DNA of 57,701 nt, from NCBI RefSeq assembly GCF_002105465.1, contig NZ_NCSQ01000161.1, positions 1 to 57,701 on the forward strand, given 5' to 3'. The position numbers and the translations under genes were made by a program. Of this stretch, positions 1-8,626 are shown piece by piece. Source of the stretch: Aquidulcibacter paucihalophilus (GTDB lineage: Bacteria > Pseudomonadota > Alphaproteobacteria > Caulobacterales > Aquidulcibacteraceae). The notes beneath the pieces are model-generated. The model did no database searches. It saw nothing but the letters and a program-made list of their open reading frames with translations, and had not been told where the DNA came from. Within the stretch, counting starts at the first letter, position 1. Every line of letters begins with the position of its first letter.

Positions 1-186
1 GGTCACCAAAGCGCTTCTAGACAAAAAACTCTCCCCGCCCCGAGAATGCCATCTCTGCCGATATTTAGGCTACCAGCGGGGACCCTACGGGACCTTGCGG
101 CACTCTCTAGCGCAAGATCAAGTAAGCGGCTCACGCCATCTGGGATGACAACCACATAAAGAGTGGGACATGGCCGCTCACAATCC

Positions 187-642
187 TCAACCGGCTGGTT
201 TGACCGCAATCTGCATGCGCCAGATCTGGTCAGCGGGGCGGCCCTTTTCTAATTCCCAGGGCCGACCGTAGCGCAGGACCAAGCTTTGACCGGCAGTACC
301 CTGCAAATCCGCAGGGGCCGAAATGGTTTGGAAGCGGAAGATGGTCCAATCATTGCCGCCGACCATGCCTTGTTTGCGGCCCTCTGGATTTTCTGGGCGG
401 GAGGTTTTGGCGATCAAAACCACGCCCGCAGGCAAAGATTGTACGTCCCACAGATATCCTGCCGTCGGTGTGCCCAATACCCGCACTTCAAAGCTTTGCC
501 CGAGTTTCAGGGTTTTGCTGGAGGCTGTATCTGCGGCGGTGAAGATTATTCCCGCGGCCTTCTCAGCTGTGGGTTGGCTGACGCAGGCGCTGATGGAGAC
601 AAGGCCGAAGCCCACTAGCGCCCGAGGCATCCTCCACTTCAT
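187..642 (-). CDS. Chagasin-like (I42) cysteine peptidase inhibitor, lipoprotein
   Basis: Probable inhibitor of papain-type cysteine peptidases, exported as a lipoprotein. From the ATG at 642 the product has 151 residues. The N-terminus is hydrophobic and ends in SISAC with Cys20, which fits a lipobox. Two family signatures are visible: TPTAGYLW, matching the NPTTGY loop of chagasin, and YGRPWE, matching the RPW loop near the C-terminus. The spacing between them and the total length suit the I42 family. A GTG nine bases upstream (651) is an alternative start, but GAAGGGTGAG lies just ahead of the ATG. No cysteine protease gene is adjacent, so the target could be an endogenous or environmental protease. 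That part is inference. Confidence 0.8.
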   Translation of the reverse strand: MKWRMPRALVGFGLVSISACVSQPTAEKAAGIIFTAADTASSKTLKLGQSFEVRVLGTPTAGYLWDVQSLPAGVVLIAKTSRPENPEGRKQGMVGGNDWTIFRFQTISAPADLQGTAGQSLVLRYGRPWELEKGRPADQIWRMQIAVKPAG

Positions 643-683
643 GATACTCACCCTTCAGGTCCTTAGGCCGGTGGCCGCTGCGC

Positions 684-1760
<1,077 letters not shown>

Positions 1761-1827
1761 TCACAGGCCTTCTAAATCATCAGGCCTGTTGCGCAACTGA
1801 TTTGTGGGGCGATTGGGTGTGTTCGCT

Positions 1828-2037
1828 CTAATTGAGGGCATCAGGGGCGGTGGCATCTGGGGAATCAATCAGGGCGGCCACCGCTTCCCAATGATCGGCC
1901 ATTTCCAGATCGCCCATGGCGGCGGCCTCAGCAGCGCGCATCACGGCAATCACCGCACCATCTTCGCCATAGTGTGCTTGTAACAGGCGGGCTGCATGGG
2001 TGACGGCGTCAGGGGTCGTGCCAGAGGGCGTGCTCAC
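1828..2037 (-). CDS. Small conserved protein, DUF6961-like
   Basis: A 69-residue helical protein with the pattern AARLLQAHYG, then a long Ala-rich helix, then GDLEMADHWEAVAALID. This resembles the small DUF6961 family (HG, then GD, then W..IA..ID), which has no known function. The most economical start is GTG at 2037, overlapping the stop of the upstream epimerase gene as GTGA, so translation is probably coupled. An in-frame ATG at 2076 would instead overlap by 43 bases and add 13 unconvincing residues. The family match is from memory of its pattern and is tentative. Confidence 0.6.
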   Translation of the reverse strand: MSTPSGTTPDAVTHAARLLQAHYGEDGAVIAVMRAAEAAAMGDLEMADHWEAVAALIDSPDATAPDALN

Positions 2038-2954
2038 GTCAGGGATAGTCCAGTTTCCATCGTTCGGAATGTGCAAGATATGCCCAGCTTTTCAAGGGCC
2101 GATAGGTCGGCTACCGCAGCATGAGGGCTGCGCGCGTCAACAGGGGCAGGGCGGGTTTCTACGGCCAGCGCTTTACGGGTTGCCGCTTCACTCGCCTTCA
2201 CAATGGCCTTTGCAGAGGTGAGGGCACCGCTGCCGATGTCGAAAAAGCCTGCATGGCCTTGCAACACAAGCTGGGTGATTAGCTGGGCGGCATCGTCTAC
2301 ATGCACCCAATCCCGGTTTTCGTCCCAGACTGAAAGGGGGCGTTCAGCCAAAGCATGGGCACGTGCCCGGCTGGGCAAGCTGGCGAGAGCGCCTTTATGG
2401 CTTTCGCCTTGGCCATAGACGGACGCGAGCCGAAGGCCGGTGGCGATTGGGGCGGCGTCGGGGCCTGTACCTTGGCTCGCTGCGAAATAGTCAAAGGCTT
2501 GCTTGGCGCGGCCAAAGGCTGTTTTGGGTTGGAAGCCCGCAATTACATGAGGGTCGCTCGACAGGTCCGGCGTGGCCCCACCATAGACTTGCGTCGAGGA
2601 TGCCCAATAGATCGCGCGCTGTTTGGCAACGGCATAATCCCAAATACGACGGGGGAGGTGATAAGAGGTCTCAAACAAGCCATCCATATCGCCCGCACTA
2701 TGGCCGGCATCGGCAAAGCACAAAACACCGGCCACATCACGCCAAGCTTTATCAAGATGGGTCATCAGATCATCCGGCGTCCAAAGGTCGGCCATGTTTG
2801 ACGGCAAATTGGCCCACTTGCCCGATGCACTCGACCCCAATTGATCACAGATAATCACCTGTGCGCTACCATCTTGGGCCAAATGCCGCGCCACGGCGCT
2901 GCCGACCAGACCTGCGCCGCCAATGATGATGAATTTCCGGCCTAAAGAGGGCAT
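2034..2954 (-). CDS. NAD-dependent epimerase/dehydratase (extended SDR) with Phe in place of the catalytic Tyr
   Basis: Extended short-chain dehydrogenase of 306 residues. The Rossmann nucleotide site IIIGGAGLVGS is at residues 9-19, and the SSTQVYGG strand is at 119-126. The usual YxxxK motif reads F147-G-R-A-K151: the lysine is present but the tyrosine is phenylalanine (codon TTT read directly). Family members normally need that tyrosine for hydride transfer to or from nucleotide sugars, so the protein may have altered chemistry or act as a binding protein. It is divergent from the sugar symporter gene across a short intergenic region with a perfect palindrome, and is coupled to a small downstream gene. 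Confidence 0.82.
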   Translation of the reverse strand: MPSLGRKFIIIGGAGLVGSAVARHLAQDGSAQVIICDQLGSSASGKWANLPSNMADLWTPDDLMTHLDKAWRDVAGVLCFADAGHSAGDMDGLFETSYHLPRRIWDYAVAKQRAIYWASSTQVYGGATPDLSSDPHVIAGFQPKTAFGRAKQAFDYFAASQGTGPDAAPIATGLRLASVYGQGESHKGALASLPSRARAHALAERPLSVWDENRDWVHVDDAAQLITQLVLQGHAGFFDIGSGALTSAKAIVKASEAATRKALAVETRPAPVDARSPHAAVADLSALEKLGISCTFRTMETGLSLT

Positions 2955-2996
2955 TTTGACATCCGTTTTGTGCCAATCTTACACGATCACACCAAT

Positions 2997-3015
2997 ATGT
3001 GTGAATTTCACACAT
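2997..3015. promoter_or_regulatory. 19-bp perfect palindrome, candidate operator
   Basis: ATGTGTGAATTTCACACAT has 9-base arms around a single central T. It sits between the divergent epimerase (start 2954) and GPH symporter (start 3082) genes. The symmetry and location fit a repressor or activator site controlling both. It is not a CRP site, because the TGTGA and TCACA halves are three bases apart, not six. The binding protein is unknown. Confidence 0.5.
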
Positions 3016-3081
3016 TTACGAGCGAATGTCGGCGCTGTCTAGCAGCTTGGCAGCTTGGCTTGCAGGCACCATGTTACCTGC

Positions 3082-4443
3082 ATGAAAGACCCTACACCCC
3101 CCGGCACAGCCCGATTGCTTTCCCCTTGGCGGCTGTTTGCCTATGCGCTGCCCGCGGTGCCGATCGCGGCTTTGGGTCAGCCCTTCTATATGTTTGCCCC
3201 CACCTTTTATGCCAAAGAAGTAGGCATAGGGGCCGGCCTGATTGGCCTCATCCTTTTGATTGTGCGGCTGTTAGATGCGGCGAGCGATCTCGTGGCAGGC
3301 CGCTTGTCGGATCAGACCCGCGGCCGCTTTGGGCGGCGTAGGCCATGGGTGTTGGTGGCAAGCCCGCTGGCGGCTTGGTCGGCCTTTATGATTATGACGC
3401 CGCCGGACGGGGCGGGGGCAGCTTATTTCGCTTTTTGGACCTTGATGGTCTCCATCTCCTGGGCGGCCATTACCTTGCCGCTAAATGCGTGGGGCGCAGA
3501 GCTGAGCCCAGATTATCGCGAACGTATTGTGGTAACAGCCTGGCGCGAGATTGCCACTGTATTGGGCGTGATCGGAGCGGTAGCTTTGGTTGCTTTTGTC
3601 TCCAATGGCGGAGCGCTACGAGAGGCGATGGCCCTATTGGGCCTGTTTGCTGCGGTCACAACGCCTTTGGCCTGCGGCATCTGTGTGCTCTTGGTGCCAG
3701 ACCCGCCATTGGCGACACAGCCAGTTGCCAGTCTACGCGAGGGCCTGAAAGATTGTGCCGCCAATGAGCCATTTCGTCGGCTGGTCGTAGCCTATATCAT
3801 CAATGGCATTGCCAATGGCCTGCCTGCGACCTTGTTTCTCTATTTCGTTTCCGAGCGTTTGGGTCGGCCGGATTTGCAAGGGGCTTTACTCGGCACCTAT
3901 TTTCTCGCCGGGCTGGTCTCGGCACCGTTTTGGGCTTGGCTTGGCGGCAAATTTGGCAAGGACCGCGTGTGGTGCTGGGCCATGGTGTGGGCGTGCCTTG
4001 TCTTTGCTCTGGCCCTCGGCGTGACCGGGCCCGAGGCGTGGGGGTTGTTTTTGATTGTCTGTATCGGCTCTGGTCTGGCTCTGGGGGCGGATATTGTGTT
4101 GCCAGCTGCTATGCAAGCCGATGTGGTGGATTTGGACGAGTTAAAGACCGGCCAAGCCCCTAGAACCGGGCTTTATTTCGCCCTCTGGAGTGTCGCGACC
4201 AAATTGGCCTTGGCCGTGGCAGCCGGTGCTGCCTTTGGCTTACTGGGATTGGTTGGCTTTAACACGCAAGGCGGAGAACAAACCGACTTGGCCTTAACGA
4301 GCCTTGTTGCGCTTTATTGCGCGATCCCCATTGGCTTGAAGTTGATCGCGATCACCCTGATGCGCGGCTTTCCAATTGACGCCAGCGAGCAAGCCCGCAT
4401 CAGGGCTGAGATTGCCCGCAATCGAACCACGACGAGCCTATAG
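3082..4443 (+). CDS. GPH-family (MelB-like) sugar:cation symporter
   Basis: Inner-membrane transporter of about 453 residues with roughly twelve hydrophobic segments. The family signature between the second and third membrane helices is clear: DAASDLVAGRLSDQTRGRFGRRRPW (split here as DAASDLVAGRLSDQ and TRGRFGRRRPW), the cytoplasmic loop of glycoside-pentoside-hexuronide symporters. Substrates in this family are sugars or glycosides taken up with H+ or Na+; the substrate here is unknown. An in-frame ATG at 3055 exists, but the ATG at 3082 (MKDPTPPGTARLLSPW) places the first helix as usual. The gene is divergent from the epimerase and ends two bases before the convergent DUF6134 gene. Confidence 0.88.
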   Translation: MKDPTPPGTARLLSPWRLFAYALPAVPIAALGQPFYMFAPTFYAKEVGIGAGLIGLILLIVRLLDAASDLVAGRLSDQTRGRFGRRRPWVLVASPLAAWSAFMIMTPPDGAGAAYFAFWTLMVSISWAAITLPLNAWGAELSPDYRERIVVTAWREIATVLGVIGAVALVAFVSNGGALREAMALLGLFAAVTTPLACGICVLLVPDPPLATQPVASLREGLKDCAANEPFRRLVVAYIINGIANGLPATLFLYFVSERLGRPDLQGALLGTYFLAGLVSAPFWAWLGGKFGKDRVWCWAMVWACLVFALALGVTGPEAWGLFLIVCIGSGLALGADIVLPAAMQADVVDLDELKTGQAPRTGLYFALWSVATKLALAVAAGAAFGLLGLVGFNTQGGEQTDLALTSLVALYCAIPIGLKLIAITLMRGFPIDASEQARIRAEIARNRTTTSL

Positions 4444-4445
4444 CC

Positions 4446-5126
4446 CTACTCTCTAGGCGAATTGGCGACTGAAGTCACTTTCCGATAGTCAAAGCTCTGA
4501 CCGGCAATCTTGAATGCGGTGCGCACCCATCGACCCGTTGAATCATACCACAAATCGGTATTGACCGCCCCGCGCACGCGATAATGATTGGCCCGAACGG
4601 GTGTTCCGCCAATCTGTAAAACCTCTTCGCCGACCCGGTTTACATTCACCCGGCTTAGCTTGCCATCCCGGCTATCAAGCAGGCGAGATTGGTTGATAGT
4701 GCTAAACCGCCACCAGCTGGAAGGCAGAATGGTGGCAGGTGCATTGCCTTTAAAGCCCGTGCCATCGACGACGAGATTAGCCCCACGCAGATTTGCTGCA
4801 ACCGCCTTGTTCGAGCGATTTTCCTGATCCGAACAATTCAGGCTGGTTAATTGATTGCCACGCCACGCCTCTTCGCATCGGTGGCGGTAGGTAAAGCCAA
4901 TAGGGCCAATTTTGCCCGCCATATCAATGGCAATGCGAACATTGGTCATGTCGGCATTTCTGGAAACCGTGACGATATGCTTGCCGACGGGTTTGCCATT
5001 CATAAGGATTTCAAATTCCGTCCGCCCCGGTGTCGCTGCAGCCGCGCTTGACGCCAAAGCTGTCCCGCCCAGTACAAGGGCAGTAGCCAAAAGACTCGAC
5101 TGGAGACTGCTTTTAGATGACATCAC
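4446..5126 (-). CDS. DUF6134 family exported protein
   Basis: A 226-residue protein with a Sec signal peptide (basic start, hydrophobic core, cleavage near ASSAAAA at about residue 31). The mature part fits the DUF6134 pattern: FEILMNGKPVGKH near the start, then ITVS-like strands, GFTYRHRCEEAW, LNCSD, and a C-terminal ANHYRVRG followed by LWYDSTGRWVRTAFKIAG. The domain is predicted to be a beta-rich periplasmic or envelope protein of unknown function. Two cysteines (HRCEE and LNCSD) could form a disulfide. A second ATG lies one codon later. Convergent with the symporter gene. Confidence 0.72.
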   Translation of the reverse strand: MMSSKSSLQSSLLATALVLGGTALASSAAAATPGRTEFEILMNGKPVGKHIVTVSRNADMTNVRIAIDMAGKIGPIGFTYRHRCEEAWRGNQLTSLNCSDQENRSNKAVAANLRGANLVVDGTGFKGNAPATILPSSWWRFSTINQSRLLDSRDGKLSRVNVNRVGEEVLQIGGTPVRANHYRVRGAVNTDLWYDSTGRWVRTAFKIAGQSFDYRKVTSVANSPRE

Positions 5127-5169
5127 AAAGCCTCTTTCACTCAGCCCTTGCGGGCGTTTATGCCAAAAA

Positions 5170-5793
5170 TCAGTTGAAACGGTTAATCAACCACCCAAGT
5201 GGCCCCTTCAGGCGCACATTGCCGGTCTGGGCGATCAGGCAGATGCAATCGACACCTTTGGCTGCACCGGGCTGGTGCTCGCTATCTTCGTCATGCACCA
5301 ACAGCTCGCCACGACGGTAGATTTGATTACCATCGTCCAAGGCACCCGACAGGACCAGCGTGACTTCAAGGCCAGAATGGCCATGTTCTGGCACTTTCCG
5401 ACCTGCTTCCAGTTTCAGCAATTCCGCATCACAGCCCGGTAGCGGCATGGTCAGCATGCCGGCCAGATTGCGCCGCCAGCGGCCTTGATCGATGGAGGAC
5501 AGGACATGGGCCATATCGTCAATTTCGCGCAAGGAATGGCTGGAATAATCGGTTCCAGTTTCAGCTTCCAGCCAAGCAGGCTGCGCAATTTCAACAGGCT
5601 CAATCGTATCTAAAAGCATACCGCCAGCCGCATCAAAGGTGCGCGTAATCTCGCGCGCCTGCGGCTGCAGTGCTAAATGCGCAGAAACAACCAGTGCAGG
5701 CCCGCGCGGCAGACTGCCAGCCGCATAGTCCAGCATGAGCGCTTGATAGCGCTGATCCGTTTCAATCGTATGAGCAGTGAATTCGTCGTTCAT
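5170..5793 (-). CDS. ChrR-like anti-sigma/cupin protein without the zinc cysteines
   Basis: A 207-residue protein with the two-domain plan of ChrR, the zinc-dependent anti-sigma factor that holds an ECF sigma factor until singlet oxygen or similar stress. The N-terminal part reads LDYAAGSLPRGPALVVSAHL, as in the anti-sigma domain. The zinc motif HxxxCxxC is H39-LAL-Q43-PQ-A46, so both cysteines are lost. The C-terminal cupin has PEHGHSGLEVTLVLSGAL and HDEDSEHQPG, giving a likely metal site. No ECF sigma gene is next to it, unlike the usual rpoE-chrR pair. It may therefore act only as a cupin, or as a sensor separated from its sigma factor. Confidence 0.7.
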   Translation of the reverse strand: MNDEFTAHTIETDQRYQALMLDYAAGSLPRGPALVVSAHLALQPQAREITRTFDAAGGMLLDTIEPVEIAQPAWLEAETGTDYSSHSLREIDDMAHVLSSIDQGRWRRNLAGMLTMPLPGCDAELLKLEAGRKVPEHGHSGLEVTLVLSGALDDGNQIYRRGELLVHDEDSEHQPGAAKGVDCICLIAQTGNVRLKGPLGWLINRFN

Positions 5794-5932
5794 GGGTTTG
5801 GTTGTGTCGCCAGTTTATGAGATAGTCTTTGCAACTTACGTTGAAATCCCTTTAGTGGATCATAAGCACTGAAAAAACCCCGTGTGGCACGCCTTGGGCG
5901 GGCAGCGCAAGAAGTTGGTTGAGGACACGAAC

Positions 5933-6799
5933 ATGGCAGGCTGGGCCAATCCTGATGATCCCTTAGTTTCAACCCAATGGCTTGCCGACAAATTGGGCGC
6001 GCCGGATGTTCGCATCATTGATGCCTCGTGGCATCTGCCAAGTGCCGGACGCAATGCCAAAGAAGAGTATGATGCATCTCATATTCCAGGCGCTGTCTTC
6101 TTTGATATTGATGAGATTTCCGATACCGCTAGCCCGTTCCCGCACATGATGCCCAGCCCAGAAAAGTTTGCAAGCCGGGTCAAGAAGCTGGGCTTGGGCG
6201 ATGGCCTGCGTCTTGTCGTCTATGACAGCACGGGCGTTTTTTCGGCTGCCCGCGTGTGGTGGATGTTCCGCCATATGGGCCATGATGATGTGGTTGTGCT
6301 TGATGGCGGTCTCCCCAAATGGCAGGCCGAAGGTCGAGAGCTTGAGGACATGCCACCTGTCGCACGTGAGCGGCATTTCACGGTGCGCCGCCGCGCCGAT
6401 TTGATCCGAGACAAAGCGCAAGTTCTGGCCAAAATCGACGCCAAAAGCGCCCAAATTCTCGATGCCCGCCCAGCTGGTCGGTTTGCGGGCACAGCCCCGG
6501 AGCCACGCCCAAATCTGCCCAGCGGCCATATGCCCGGTGCCTTCAACGTGCCGTTTTCAACCCTCTTAAAGCCCGACAATACGATGAAGGATCCTGCCGA
6601 TTTGGCCGAAACCTTCAAAGCTGCTGGCATTGATTTAAGCAAGCGCGTGGTGACCACCTGTGGCTCTGGCGTTACCGCTTGTGTCATCGCTTTGGCTCTA
6701 GCCCGGCTTGGGCTGTGGGATGTGCCCGTCTATGACGGGGCGTGGAGTGAGTGGGCGGCAGATCCAGCTTCCCCAATCGAGACTGAGGCTGCTGGATGA
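5933..6799 (+). CDS. sseA: 3-mercaptopyruvate sulfurtransferase
   Basis: Transfers sulfur from 3-mercaptopyruvate to a thiophilic acceptor. The 288-residue protein has two rhodanese domains. The first (about residues 10-130) contains the inactive-type DASWHLP strand. The second carries the active loop CGSGVTA with Cys near residue 243; CG[ST]GVT is characteristic of mercaptopyruvate sulfurtransferases as opposed to thiosulfate ones. The start at 5933 (MAGWANPDDPLVS) has GAGGAC eight bases upstream; an in-frame ATG at 5882 lacks this. The stop overlaps the metC-like start as ATGA, so the two sulfur amino-acid enzymes are translated together. Confidence 0.92.
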   Translation: MAGWANPDDPLVSTQWLADKLGAPDVRIIDASWHLPSAGRNAKEEYDASHIPGAVFFDIDEISDTASPFPHMMPSPEKFASRVKKLGLGDGLRLVVYDSTGVFSAARVWWMFRHMGHDDVVVLDGGLPKWQAEGRELEDMPPVARERHFTVRRRADLIRDKAQVLAKIDAKSAQILDARPAGRFAGTAPEPRPNLPSGHMPGAFNVPFSTLLKPDNTMKDPADLAETFKAAGIDLSKRVVTTCGSGVTACVIALALARLGLWDVPVYDGAWSEWAADPASPIETEAAG

Positions 6800-7995
6800 G
6801 CAAGACGCCCAAAAGTGGCCGTGGCGAGGGGCTTTCGGCTGCCACCCGGCTGGTACAGATCGGCCGCGACCCATTTTCCCATGAGCGGGTGATAAATCCA
6901 CCCATTCAGCGCGGCTCTACCCTTTTGTTTGATCAGGCGGATGATCTTTATCGGGCGGGCCCTTTAAGCGACATGAAGGGCTATGGCCTCGAAGGCCTTT
7001 CGACCCAGGATCGCCTTTGCGAAGCCTTGACCGAAATTTCCGGCGGGGTGGGCACGGTCTTGGCTCCCTCGGGTTTGCAAGCCCTCACCCTTGCGCTGAT
7101 GGCGGCGACCAAGGCGGGCGATCATGTTCTGCTGACGGATTCTTCCTATGGCCCAACCCGCCGGTTCTGCCGCGAAGTCTTGGCTAAATATGGTGTTGAA
7201 ACAGAGATTTATGATCCTCGTATCGGGGCCGATATTGCCGGCCTCATCAAGCCCAATACCAGCTTGATCATTTTGGAAAGCCCGGGATCTTTGACGTTTG
7301 AGCTGCAAGATGTGCCCGCCATCACTGCTGCTGCCAAGGCGCGCGGAGTTGCGACCTTAATCGATGATACCTGGACAGCAGGCCTCTATATGAAGCCGTT
7401 TTATCTGGGTGTGGATATTTCCATGCAGGCCCTGACCAAATATCAGGGTGGGCATGCCGATGTGCTGGCAGGCGCTTTGATCACAAACAGCCCCGATTGG
7501 CTAATCAAGCTGAAGACCATGCACCAGATGCTGGGTATTGGGACGTCTGCAGAAGATGCGTGGCTGACCTTGCGTGGCTTGCGCACCATGGGCTTGCGCA
7601 TGGCCCACCAAGACCGGGTGGCGCGCGAGATCGCCGCTTGGCTAGAAGGTCGCCCCGAAGTTGCCCAAGTGCTGCATCCGGCTTTACCGTCCCACCCAGA
7701 TCACGCCATCTGGCAGCGTGACTTTCGTGGAGCGGGCGGCTTGTTCTCGGTGGTGTTCAAGCCTGTTGCTGCAGCGAGAATCAATGCCATGGCCGAAGCC
7801 TATCAAATCTTCTCGATGGGCTTTTCGTGGGGCGGGTTTGAAAGCTTGGCTCTACCGAGCACGGTCCAGATCAACCGCCAATTTCCGGCGCTGCATCCCA
7901 AAGGCCCTATCGTGCGCTACTCCATTGGTTTGGAAGCACAAGAGGATTTGATGGCTGACCTTGAGCGCGGCTTTGCCGTGCTTAACGCCGCTTAG
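6796..7995 (+). CDS. metC: Cystathionine beta-lyase (PLP-dependent)
   Basis: Cleaves cystathionine to homocysteine, pyruvate and ammonia in methionine synthesis. It is a Cys/Met metabolism PLP enzyme of 399 residues. Visible features are the N-terminal PPIQRGST substrate and cofactor strand, the YGLEGLST segment, the APSGLQALTLALMA phosphate-binding helix start, DDTWTAGLYMKP, and the cofactor lysine in ALTKYQGGHADVLAG near residue 215. The GFSWGGFESL segment near the C-terminus favours beta-lyase over gamma-synthase. Translation is coupled to sseA. The last 14 bases overlap the convergent Lrp gene. Confidence 0.9.
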   Translation: MSKTPKSGRGEGLSAATRLVQIGRDPFSHERVINPPIQRGSTLLFDQADDLYRAGPLSDMKGYGLEGLSTQDRLCEALTEISGGVGTVLAPSGLQALTLALMAATKAGDHVLLTDSSYGPTRRFCREVLAKYGVETEIYDPRIGADIAGLIKPNTSLIILESPGSLTFELQDVPAITAAAKARGVATLIDDTWTAGLYMKPFYLGVDISMQALTKYQGGHADVLAGALITNSPDWLIKLKTMHQMLGIGTSAEDAWLTLRGLRTMGLRMAHQDRVAREIAAWLEGRPEVAQVLHPALPSHPDHAIWQRDFRGAGGLFSVVFKPVAAARINAMAEAYQIFSMGFSWGGFESLALPSTVQINRQFPALHPKGPIVRYSIGLEAQEDLMADLERGFAVLNAA

Positions 7996-8470
7996 ACTGG
8001 CTAAGCCCCAAGGGCACTGAAGTCGTGCGTTTCGCAACGCGAATCACAATGCGCGATTGCACATCCGATACGAGGCCTTGGCCCAAGAGTTTGTCGCGCA
8101 AGAACCCATCATAGGCATGCATGTCGGTGGTCACGACACGGATCATATAATCAACCGCCCCAGTCACCGTCGCACAATCGACAACTTCTGGCCAGTTGGC
8201 CACGGCTGCTTCGAATTTCTCGAGGTTTTCGCGATTGGGCAAAGCCAGTTTCACCGAGGCCATTACTTCGAAATCAAGGCCCAAGGCGGCGCGCTCCAAG
8301 ATGGTTACGCGCTTGGTAATGACGCCAATTTCTTCCAGCCGTTTGATCCGCCGCCAGCAAGGGCTTGACGACAAACCGACCTTGTCGGCAATCTCGGCCA
8401 CAGACAGGGCCGCATCTTCTTGGACCAGATCGAGTATGCGTACATCAATGGCGTCTAGTTCTTCCGACAC
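7982..8470 (-). CDS. Lrp/AsnC family transcriptional regulator
   Basis: A 162-residue leucine-responsive-type regulator. The N-terminal helix-turn-helix is DAALSVAEIADKVGLSSSPCWRRIKRLEEIG, quoted here as DAALSVAEIADKVGLSSS then PCWRRIKRLEEIG. The C-terminal RAM ligand-binding domain has VVDCATVTGAVDYMIRVVTTD. Such proteins are octameric and respond to amino acids. It is divergent from the indolepyruvate oxidoreductase gene (156-base gap), so control of aromatic or branched amino-acid breakdown is the natural inference. It overlaps the end of metC by 14 bases, so antisense effects are possible. Confidence 0.92.
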   Translation of the reverse strand: MSEELDAIDVRILDLVQEDAALSVAEIADKVGLSSSPCWRRIKRLEEIGVITKRVTILERAALGLDFEVMASVKLALPNRENLEKFEAAVANWPEVVDCATVTGAVDYMIRVVTTDMHAYDGFLRDKLLGQGLVSDVQSRIVIRVAKRTTSVPLGLSQSKRR

Positions 8471-8626
8471 GAATTTTCCTCAATTCTGGCAAAGTGAACA
8501 TGTATCTTGCGCATTTCTTCGCAAATAACGAAAAAAAGAGCAAGCTTTTTCCGCGAAAACAGAAGATGATGCCCAGATAAAAGCAGGCCATGTTCCACAT
8601 GGTAGCAAACCCGAGGGCCAAATCAG

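Noticed and set aside
3..209. 68-residue minus-strand reading frame at the left edge
   Set aside because: No family features, no clear ribosome binding site, and it overlaps the end of the inhibitor gene. I see nothing identifiable in 1-186.
4912..5442. 176-residue plus-strand frame over the DUF6134 and ChrR-like genes
   Set aside because: Antisense shadow; no domain and it spans two real genes.
5969..6529. 186-residue minus-strand frame inside sseA
   Set aside because: Opposite strand of the sulfurtransferase; no family features.
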